From assembly GCA_964450715.1 (NCBI GenBank), contig CAYVFC010000115.1, forward strand, positions 1 to 25,768: a stretch of DNA of 25,768 nucleotides, given 5' to 3'. Under the pieces are notes generated by a model. The model was not told the DNA's origin, made no database searches, and worked only from the letters and a program-made list of their open reading frames with translations. Shown here piece after piece: positions 15,641 to 21,899 of the stretch (position 1 is its first letter; every line of letters begins with the position of its first letter). Origin of the DNA: CAYVFC01 sp964450715. GTDB taxonomy: Bacteria; Myxococcota_A; Polyangia; Polyangiales; JAFGIB01. A program made the translations under genes and the position numbers.

Positions 15641-15928
15641 ATGGCCACAGAACCTACGGTCGTACCGGGCAAGGACGCTGGCAAGGTGATGCTGTATGCG
15701 CTGAGTACCTGCGGTTGGTGCAAGAAGACCAAGCGCTTCCTCGGGGAGCTCGGCGTCGCTTACCGTTACCTCGACGTGGACACCTTGCCGGACGAGGAGC
15801 GGGGGGCGGTCAAGGAAGTGGTCAGGCGCTGGAATCCCAGGAGCAACTACCCGACCATGGTGATCAACGACTCCGAATGCGTGGTGGGCTACGACGAGGA
15901 CCGAATCAGGGAGGCGCTGGGGCTGTGA
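15641..15928 (+). CDS. Glutaredoxin-like thiol-disulfide oxidoreductase
   Basis: This 95-residue protein is the usual size for a single-domain glutaredoxin. The redox motif C24-G-W-C27 follows strand 1 (V-M-L-Y-A-L-S-T), and the cis-proline appears as Y70-P71-T with the following G-Y-D-E element. It is close to the NrdH/Grx-like group that reduces protein disulfides. The ATG at 15641 is chosen over an in-frame start at 15593 because AAAGGA lies just upstream and the extension is Arg/Gly-rich. The stop codon overlaps the next gene's GTG start (GTGA), so the two are translationally coupled. I infer that the FTR-like partner reduces this glutaredoxin. Confidence 0.9.
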   Translation: MATEPTVVPGKDAGKVMLYALSTCGWCKKTKRFLGELGVAYRYLDVDTLPDEERGAVKEVVRRWNPRSNYPTMVINDSECVVGYDEDRIREALGL

Positions 15929-16437
15929 GCGATCCGGATCGAGCCGAGATAGACGCGCTTTTCGAGAAGCTTCGCAAGGACGCCGAGCAGTCGGGTTATC
16001 ACCTAAATCCGGACGAGGATTTCGTACGCGACCTGGTGGTCGGGCTGCTGGTCAACCAGATGCGGCACGGGTACGCGGCCTGCCCCTGCCGTCTGGCGAG
16101 CGGCAAGCCGGACGAGGACCGGGACATCGTCTGCCCCTGCGACTACCGCGATCCAGACCTGGACGAGCACGGCGCCTGCTACTGCGCGCTGTATGTTTCT
16201 GAGGCCGTGGTGAGCGGACAGCGAAAGGTGAAGTCCATCCCGGAGCGCCGCCCTGCGGCCGAGGAGCGCCGTTCGGCCGTTTCGGCCGCACCCGGCCGGC
16301 TGGCCGCGGAGGGCCAGGCGCTTTCCCATCCGGTGTGGCGCTGCAACGTGTGCGGCTATCTCTGCGCGCGCGACGGCCCGCCCGAGACCTGCCCCATCTG
16401 CAAGGCGAAAAAGGACCGGTTTACGCGCTTTGCGTAG
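15925..16437 (+). CDS. Ferredoxin:thioredoxin reductase catalytic domain fused to a rubredoxin-like domain
   Basis: This 170-residue protein starts at GTG 15925, overlapping the glutaredoxin stop. Residues about 8-100 match the FTR catalytic (beta) subunit: C53-P-C55, C70-P-C72 and C85-Y-C87 supply the ligands of a [4Fe-4S] cluster and the redox-active disulfide. A charged linker (101-136) leads to a small rubredoxin-type zinc/iron domain, W-R-C140-x2-C143 ... C156-x2-C159, at the C-terminus. FTR takes electrons one at a time from an iron-sulfur or rubredoxin donor and reduces a thioredoxin-fold partner. Here the fused rubredoxin could be the built-in donor and the coupled glutaredoxin the acceptor, both inferences. 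No separate FTR variable subunit is present. The gene ends 24 bases from the convergent RmuC gene. Confidence 0.88.
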   Translation: MSDPDRAEIDALFEKLRKDAEQSGYHLNPDEDFVRDLVVGLLVNQMRHGYAACPCRLASGKPDEDRDIVCPCDYRDPDLDEHGACYCALYVSEAVVSGQRKVKSIPERRPAAEERRSAVSAAPGRLAAEGQALSHPVWRCNVCGYLCARDGPPETCPICKAKKDRFTRFA

Positions 16438-16461
16438 TCGTGGGCTGCGGCGCCGCGCCGG

Positions 16462-17847
16462 TCAGGCGTCGTCGCTCTCACCCGGCGCTTCCTCTTCCCC
16501 ATCCTCTTCTTCGCTCTCTTCCTCCGGGCCCGTTCCCGGAAGCGCCAGCACCTCCCGGGCCTGCTCGCTCGGCATTTGCTCGACCCCGCGCAGCCGGCGC
16601 TCCATGGCGCGGGTGCGGACGTGGGTGCTATCGATGGTCCTGGAGGCGGTATCGAGCTGCTTCTTGACCTTTTTCAGCACCTCCCCGAACTTGCCGAACT
16701 CCGTCTTTACCGCACCCAGCACCGCCCATACCTCGTGCGAGCGCTGCTCGATGGCCAGGGTCTGGAAACCGATGCGCAGGCTGTTGAGGATGGCCGACAG
16801 CGTGGTGGGGCCGGTGGCCAGCACCCGGTACTTGCCCTGTAGCTCGTCGTGAAAGCCGGGCTGCCGGAGCACCTCGGCGTACAGCCCCTCGGTGGCCAGA
16901 AAGAGGATGGCGAAGTCGGTGGTATGCGGCGGGCAGATGTATTTGTCGTGGATATCCTTGGCCGAGCGGCGCACCGCGGTCAGCAGCGCAGCGGTGGCCG
17001 ACTTGACGGCCTCGGCGTCCGCGCGCTCTGCCGCCTGAAGCAAGCGGTCGTAGTCCTCGCGCGGGAACTTGGCGTCGATGGGAAGCCAGACGCTGCCGCC
17101 GCCCGCGCCCTCGCGTCCCGGCAGCTTGACCGCGTACTCCACCACCTCCGCGCCCTCCCGGGGGCGTACGTTCTGCTCGTACTGGTCCGGGGTCAGGATC
17201 TGCTCGAGGATGGCGCCCAGCTGGTACTCGCCCCAGGTGCCGCGCTCCTTGACGTTGGTCAGCACTCGCTTCAGGTCCCCGACGCCGTCCGCCAGGTTCT
17301 TCATCTCGCCCAGCCCGCGCTGCACCGCCTCCAGCCGCTCGCTGACCAGCTTGAAGGAGTCCCCCAGCCGCTTTTCCAGCGTGCCCTGCAGCTTCTCGTC
17401 CACGGTGTGACGCATCTGCTCGAGCTTCTGCTCGTTGCTATCCTGCAAGCCGCGCAGCTTCTCGTCCACGGTTTGGCGCACCTGCTCGAGCTTCTTCTCG
17501 TTGCTCTCCTGCACGCCGCGCAGCTTTTCGTCCAGCAGCGCCCGAGCCTTCTCCTGCTCCTGCCGGCTGGACTCGGTCAACCGGCCGAGCGCCTCGCCGA
17601 GCTCGTTCATCCGTTTCTCGAGCGCGCCCGACAGCGCCTCGCTGGTCCGCTCCTGCGTCTTGGATAGCTCCTCGCGCAGCGCCCGGGCTTGCCCCGCTCC
17701 CTCCTCCCGGTTCAGCCGCAGCTCCTCGCGCAGCGAGCGATCCAGGTCCCCGCCCCCCACCCCTCGTACCCGGAGCAGGACCAGAATACCCGTTATAAAA
17801 CCGGCGGCGGCCAGCAGGCCGACGACGATGAGCAGGGTATCGGTCAC
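16462..17847 (-). CDS. rmuC: RmuC family DNA recombination-associated protein
   Basis: This 461-residue protein starts at GTG 17847, with an upstream GGAAAG. It has an N-terminal membrane segment (about 4-26), a long coiled coil (about 34-190) rich in Leu/Glu/Arg heptads, and the conserved RmuC domain (about 200-420). The domain shows G-E-Y-Q-L-G-A-I-L-E, L-P-I-D-A-K-F-P and the T-T-L-S-A-I-L-N-S-L segment. The C-terminus is acidic. RmuC proteins are linked to limiting inversions and recombination at short inverted repeats; the nuclease-like biochemistry is not firmly defined. The frame is open to 18150, but the extension is not RmuC-like. It lies downstream of the thrombospondin-repeat gene on the same strand, separated by a hairpin at 17892-17911. 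Confidence 0.92.
   Translation of the reverse strand: MTDTLLIVVGLLAAAGFITGILVLLRVRGVGGGDLDRSLREELRLNREEGAGQARALREELSKTQERTSEALSGALEKRMNELGEALGRLTESSRQEQEKARALLDEKLRGVQESNEKKLEQVRQTVDEKLRGLQDSNEQKLEQMRHTVDEKLQGTLEKRLGDSFKLVSERLEAVQRGLGEMKNLADGVGDLKRVLTNVKERGTWGEYQLGAILEQILTPDQYEQNVRPREGAEVVEYAVKLPGREGAGGGSVWLPIDAKFPREDYDRLLQAAERADAEAVKSATAALLTAVRRSAKDIHDKYICPPHTTDFAILFLATEGLYAEVLRQPGFHDELQGKYRVLATGPTTLSAILNSLRIGFQTLAIEQRSHEVWAVLGAVKTEFGKFGEVLKKVKKQLDTASRTIDSTHVRTRAMERRLRGVEQMPSEQAREVLALPGTGPEEESEEEDGEEEAPGESDDA
17389..17520 (-). repeat. 66-bp tandem duplication inside rmuC coiled coil
   Basis: Two units with period 66 bases (17389-17454, 17455-17520) encode two similar 22-residue coiled-coil blocks, each ending T-V-D-E-K, with a third partial unit at 17521. 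They differ at several positions, so the duplication is not very recent. The frame is preserved. Confidence 0.8.
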
Positions 17848-17891
17848 CGCGGCGTCTTTCCGGGCTAGAGCATCGGCCGCGGCACCGCGCC

Positions 17892-17911
17892 GCGCGCTCC
17901 CAAGAGCGCGC
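17892..17911 (-). terminator. GC-rich hairpin downstream of the thrombospondin-repeat gene
   Basis: GCGCGCTC, loop CCAA, GAGCGCGC: a perfect 8-bp stem. Outer GGCAC (17881-17885) and GTGCC can extend it. It lies about 76 bases after the stop of the upstream minus-strand gene and about 45 bases before the rmuC start. It may be a terminator or attenuator, but no T-tract follows. Confidence 0.45.
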
Positions 17912-17986
17912 TCGTGCCGCCGCCCGTTCGGCCAGGCGCTACCGGGCGCGCTTCGGGTGTAAATTTTTCGCGACTCTGGCTGCGAT

Positions 17987-20311
17987 TCAATTAGATATCT
18001 CCACGTAGTCGTACCAGGTGGTGTATACCTGCCTGTACCCCTGGCTGCCGAAGAAGAGCGTGATATCGTCGATGGGCGCGTCATAGGAGAGGGTCGTCGT
18101 CTCCGAGTGGCTGGTGAGCATTCCAGAAACCTCGTCGACCAGCGCTCCATTGACCGCGATGATCCGCTTGGGCGTTATGCAGGCCGTTCCGAAAACCTCG
18201 TCGGCGTTCGTAACGTCGCAACTGAAATTCTGGGCGTAGTCGTCTCCCGTGCGCCATGCGACGGTGATGGTGTAGGTCGTCTCCAGCCGGGCCACTACTT
18301 TCGCCGCCATCAACGCCTCGTCGTAACAACCGAGATCGATACGCTGCTCCCCGTCTTCGTTGTAGAATTCTACCAGGTCGTCGGGCGGGGGCGAAAAGTT
18401 GCAGGCCGTCGGATCGTCGTATGGATAGGCCTCCTGCGTGAACAGGTTCGTGAAACCCAGGAAGTCCTGCCGAAAGATCACGCGGCTCGGACAGAAGTGC
18501 TCCCGGTCGAAGTCATAGCGGAGGTTGTCCACCCCGTGGGTGCTCTCCGCGTCCCACGAGATCTGATCGATCGGGCCCTCGAAGGCTACCGTGTTGAAGT
18601 CGAATGCTCCTCTGAGAGACACGCTACCGCCGGCCACCGGCTCTCCGCCCAGTAAAGCGACGACCTCGAATGAGTTGTCGTTCTGTCCCCGGAGAAAATC
18701 GATCGAGACATTGGTAACCGGAACCTCGAAGAAGATGGCGTTGCGTCCCCCTGGGGCGGCCCAGGCCGCCGTTCCGTTGGTCCCGTCGATGTCGAAGTCC
18801 CCGGGGTTGCCCGCTCCCATGCCGCCGATCACTCCGTGGGCGCTTCCGTCTTCGAAATGCACCCCGTAGGGGGCGTAGAACTGCTCCGGATTCGAACCGT
18901 GCCCGTAGGCGGCCACGGCGTCGTCGAACCGGATGGCGCAGATGCAGGTGTCTTCCGGGTGGTAAGGGCATGGGTCGCAGCCATCCGGTCTCTCGTCACC
19001 GTCCGTGTCCAGTCCGTCGTCGTATCCCGGGCAGATGTCTTTGGAGTCACAGGTCCCGTCGGAGTCCGAGTCGTCCGGGTTGTCGCTGGGGCAAGGGTCG
19101 CACCCGTCCGGTTTTCCGTCGCTGTCCGCGTCCTGTCTGTCGTCGTAATCCGGGCAGATGTCGTCGGAATCGCAGACGCTGTCGCCGTCCGAATCGTCCG
19201 GGTTGTCGCTGGGGCAGGGGTCGCACCCGTCCGGTTTTCCGTCGCTGTCCGCGTCCTGTCTGTCGTCGTAATCCGGGCAGATGTCGTCGGAATCGCAGAC
19301 GCTGTCGCCGTCCGAATCGTCCGGGTTGTCGCTGGGGCAGGGGTCGCACCCGTCCGGCGCCCCGTCGCTGTCCGCGTCCGCGTTGTCGTCGAACTCGGGA
19401 CACAGGTCGCACCCCTCGGGCACCCCGTCGCTGTCGGAATCCAGGCCATCGTCGTATCCGGGGCAGATATCGTCGGAGTCGCAGGAACCATCGCTATCCG
19501 AGTCGTCGGCCGGGTCGACCGGGCAGGGGTCGCATCCGTCCGGGACCCCGTCGGTATCAGCGTCGGCGCTGTCGTCGTACCCGGAACAGGCGTCGCAGTC
19601 GTCCGGGGTGCCGTCGGTATCGGCATCCAGGTTGTCGTCATACCCGGGGCAGGCGTCGCCCTCGTCGCAGACTCCGTCCGAGTCCGAGTCCGGGGCGCTC
19701 GCGTCGGGGCAGGGGTCGCACCCGTCCGGTATCCCGTCGCTGTCGGCGTCCGCCGCGTCGTCGTGTCCCGCGCAGAGGTCATCGGAGTCGCAGGAGCCGT
19801 CCGAGTCGGAGTCGTCGCCGGCGTCGTCCGGGCAGGGGTCGCATCCGTCCGGCACTCCGTCGTCGTCCGCGTCCCGGGTATCGTCGTGTCCGGGGCACTC
19901 GTCGTCCGCGTCGCAGATACCGTCGCTGTCCGCGTCGCCCGCGCAGGCGCTCTCCCGCGCGCAGTGGCCAGAGGCATTGCATTGCAGGCCGTCGGCGCAG
20001 GGATTTTCCTCGTCGCATTCGTCGCCCACCTGCCCCGGACCGGCGTCAGTGCCCCCGTCGTCCCCGGCCGCGCCGTCCGGCTGTCCGCCGTCGGCAGGCT
20101 CGCCCCCGTCTCCGCCGTCTCCGCCGCCGCCTTCACCGCCGCTACCACCGGCCCCGCCGCCGCTTCCGCCGGCACCGGATTGTCCGGCGTCCGGCTGATT
20201 GCTGCCGAAGTCGTAGTCCCCGAAATCGCTGGCCAGCGAGCAGCCGGAGAGTAATGAAAGCGTTAATAGCGCGACTAGCGCGATACGAACAGATACGAGT
20301 TCATGCCTCAT
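17987..20311 (-). CDS. Surface lipoprotein with thrombospondin type-3 repeats
   Basis: This 774-residue protein has a lipoprotein signal (lipobox L-L-S-G-C, Cys24). A Gly/Asp-rich stalk (about 36-95) and a short Cys-rich unit (about 96-118) follow. About seven Asp-rich thrombospondin type-3-like blocks then run to about residue 450, with recurring D-x-D-x-D-G-x-x-D and C-D-P-C-P motifs expected to bind calcium. The C-terminal 320 residues form one or two beta-rich domains, with N-S-F-E-V-V-A-L-L and S-I-D-F-L-type strands typical of secreted binding domains. No catalytic motif is seen. In Myxococcota such Ca-binding rods act as surface spacers or adhesins; that role is inferred. The ATG 20311 has AGGT upstream. 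Long antisense frames across the repeats are composition artefacts. Confidence 0.88.
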   Translation of the reverse strand: MRHELVSVRIALVALLTLSLLSGCSLASDFGDYDFGSNQPDAGQSGAGGSGGGAGGSGGEGGGGDGGDGGEPADGGQPDGAAGDDGGTDAGPGQVGDECDEENPCADGLQCNASGHCARESACAGDADSDGICDADDECPGHDDTRDADDDGVPDGCDPCPDDAGDDSDSDGSCDSDDLCAGHDDAADADSDGIPDGCDPCPDASAPDSDSDGVCDEGDACPGYDDNLDADTDGTPDDCDACSGYDDSADADTDGVPDGCDPCPVDPADDSDSDGSCDSDDICPGYDDGLDSDSDGVPEGCDLCPEFDDNADADSDGAPDGCDPCPSDNPDDSDGDSVCDSDDICPDYDDRQDADSDGKPDGCDPCPSDNPDDSDGDSVCDSDDICPDYDDRQDADSDGKPDGCDPCPSDNPDDSDSDGTCDSKDICPGYDDGLDTDGDERPDGCDPCPYHPEDTCICAIRFDDAVAAYGHGSNPEQFYAPYGVHFEDGSAHGVIGGMGAGNPGDFDIDGTNGTAAWAAPGGRNAIFFEVPVTNVSIDFLRGQNDNSFEVVALLGGEPVAGGSVSLRGAFDFNTVAFEGPIDQISWDAESTHGVDNLRYDFDREHFCPSRVIFRQDFLGFTNLFTQEAYPYDDPTACNFSPPPDDLVEFYNEDGEQRIDLGCYDEALMAAKVVARLETTYTITVAWRTGDDYAQNFSCDVTNADEVFGTACITPKRIIAVNGALVDEVSGMLTSHSETTTLSYDAPIDDITLFFGSQGYRQVYTTWYDYVEISN
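19081..19326 (-). repeat. Two near-identical 123-bp tandem copies in the thrombospondin-repeat gene
   Basis: Units start at 19081 and 19204, and the pattern begins again at 19327, a period of 123 bases or 41 codons. The two full copies differ at about one base (near 19094), whereas neighbouring repeats differ much more. This indicates a recent in-frame duplication. Confidence 0.85.
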
Positions 20312-20341
20312 CGGGTTAACCTACCATATCGACCGTAGGTG

Positions 20342-20370
20342 GGGTATCCCCGCCCGGGGGGCGTATACCC
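20342..20370 (-). other. Weak hairpin between two minus-strand surface-protein genes
   Basis: GGGTAT (20342-20347) and ATACCC (20365-20370) pair around GC-rich sequence that also pairs in part. It lies in the 131-base gap after the D8C protein gene and before the thrombospondin-repeat gene start. It could be a terminator or leader structure; there is no T-run. Nothing else is recognised in the gap. Confidence 0.3.
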
Positions 20371-20442
20371 GGCGGCAAGGCGGATGTCGCCGTTTGTCGA
20401 GAGCAACTCGAAACGCGGGGCCGCCGGGGGTGACCGAAGGCG

Positions 20443-21600
20443 CTACATCCCCATAATTAGCACGTAGCCGTGGTCGGCGTTGACGCCGCTTTCGTTCAGA
20501 TGTTGGGTGCCGCTGTTGAAGGAACCGCCGCCGCCTCCGGCGTCCCACTGGCTGCTGGTGTAGTTGTTGCCAGCGCCGCCGCCGTTGTAGCCGCCGCCGC
20601 CGCCGGAGCCGCTGTTGTCCGCGCCGCTTCCGCCGCCGCCAAAACCGCCGTCCGCGCCGGTGTAGCTGGGATGGTCGGCCGCGCGGTAGACATAAGTACC
20701 GCCGCCGCCCCCGGCGCAGTAGTCGCCCTGGCTGGTCAGGCCTCCCATTTGGCCGACGATTATCTGCAGGGTCTCGCCCGGGGTGACCTCGAAGGTGCCC
20801 GTGATCTTCGCGCCCAGGCCTCCCCTGCCGCCCCCGCCCTTGGCGCCCGCGGCCTCGATGCGCAGCTGGGTCACGCCGTCCGGCACGTCGTAGTACTGGA
20901 TGTCCCCCCTGAGCCCGGTGGTGGCGTTGGTGAACAGGGCGTAAATGGGCTCGCCCTCTCCGCAGTAGCGCGAGCTGCAGTACGGTGGATCGACCAGCTC
21001 GTACAGATAGAAGCCGTAGCAGTTGACCACCGAGATCTCGGTCGACCACTCGCAAGGATCGCCATAGCTGAAACAGACCTCGGCCGGAACCACGCCGTCT
21101 TCGACCGCCGGGTGGGGGCCTTTGAGCCAACCCGCGGCATCGGTTCCGCAGGAAAAGGGCTCCACCGGTTGTTCGGGCATCCGGCTGCCGGCGTACCCGG
21201 CCAGCCGGTACCAGCCCGGTCCCTGCCATTCGCTATCCACCTCGTCTTTGAGCGAATCGCAGTAATTGATCCCGCCCTCGCCGTCGTTGAAGTTCAGGTT
21301 GCGGTCGGCCAGGGTGAGCAGGTGGTAGGGCCGGATGCACTGGACATCGCGGGCGCTCATGCAGAGCGTGAGCTGGTCCGGGTACTGCATGTTCACGTTG
21401 GTACAGCTCGTGCCGCCCGGAATTGGGGGCGAAACGAAGGGCCCGGGCAGGTTGCACTGATCTGGGTCGAACCCGAAGTCCTGTAGCTCAACACCCTCGT
21501 CCGCGTGCTTGACGCAGCAATTGCCCGACACCTGGTGGCGGTAGGTCTTGCCCACGAAGTAGGGGCCGATCTGGTAGAGGACCGACTGCGGCCCCATCAC
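20443..21600 (-). CDS. Uromodulin-type D8C domain plus ALK-like glycine-rich domain protein, N-terminus uncertain
   Basis: Up to 385 residues. Residues about 92-213 resemble the animal D8C domain of uromodulin/GP2/OIT3: Y-H-L-L, N-Y-C114-D, G129-W-Y-R-L-x-G, S-C151-G-T, G-W-L-x-G-x-H163-P, D-G-V-V, V-C176, C183, V-N-C194, Y-x-Y-E-L, P-x-C208 and R-Y-C213. Residues about 220-385 form a glycine-rich beta domain of the type next to the kinase receptor ALK and in some bacterial surface proteins, opening with V-P-D-G-V-x-x-L-R-I-E-A-A-G-A and ending G-H-G-Y-V-type (D-H-G-Y-V-L-I). Residues 1-90 contain several Cys and match nothing I know. The only starts are GTG 21600 and ATG 21597, neither with a signal peptide. 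The frame is open a further 36 codons upstream, to a TAG at about 21709, without a start codon. A 5' truncation, frameshift or non-classical export must explain this. A binding role at the cell surface is inferred. Confidence 0.75.
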   Translation of the reverse strand: MMGPQSVLYQIGPYFVGKTYRHQVSGNCCVKHADEGVELQDFGFDPDQCNLPGPFVSPPIPGGTSCTNVNMQYPDQLTLCMSARDVQCIRPYHLLTLADRNLNFNDGEGGINYCDSLKDEVDSEWQGPGWYRLAGYAGSRMPEQPVEPFSCGTDAAGWLKGPHPAVEDGVVPAEVCFSYGDPCEWSTEISVVNCYGFYLYELVDPPYCSSRYCGEGEPIYALFTNATTGLRGDIQYYDVPDGVTQLRIEAAGAKGGGGRGGLGAKITGTFEVTPGETLQIIVGQMGGLTSQGDYCAGGGGGTYVYRAADHPSYTGADGGFGGGGSGADNSGSGGGGGYNGGGAGNNYTSSQWDAGGGGGSFNSGTQHLNESGVNADHGYVLIMGM

Positions 21601-21899
21601 GTAGCCCGGATCGCAGACCCCGCCCGACGTCCGCCCCGCCCTCGATGCCGAGAGCCGGGCGCCGACAGCGGCGCCGAGAGCGGTTTTTCGGCGTAAAGCG
21701 CGCTGTTGCTAGGCGGTGAGATTCGCCGGTTGCATCGCTGACGGGCAGGCGCTATGGAGCGTCGAGGGGATAGCGGATCGATGCGCCCGCGAGCGATGAA
21801 TCCTAGAAGAGAGGCGGAACCGAGGTTTCGGCGGCTCCGCTCGTCGCGCGATCGTGCGCTTGCTGCCGTTCGTTCGCGGACCGGCACCGCTCGCCTGTC
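21601..21899. other. Intergenic region between divergent genes
   Basis: No gene or clear promoter is recognised in these 299 bases. The minus-strand frame of the D8C gene continues without a start codon to about 21709, so part of this interval may be its lost or altered 5' end. Confidence 0.5.

Noticed and set aside
13846..15732. Upstream extension of the Cys-rich lipoprotein frame on the minus strand
   Set aside because: It reads antisense through the second Notum-like gene and lacks homology; a clear signal peptide and ribosome site mark the start at 13845.
17848..18150. Extended start for RmuC
   Set aside because: The extra residues are low in similarity to RmuC and overlap the end of the upstream gene; the membrane segment starts right after GTG 17847.
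16462..18150. Calling the FTR CYC motif a mutated CHC active site
   Set aside because: I believe bacterial FTR-like proteins commonly have an aromatic residue at this position, so it is not good evidence for loss of function.
18836..20319. Two long plus-strand frames opposite the thrombospondin-repeat gene
   Set aside because: Low-complexity Val/Ala- and Arg-rich products that mirror the Asp/Cys repeat on the other strand.
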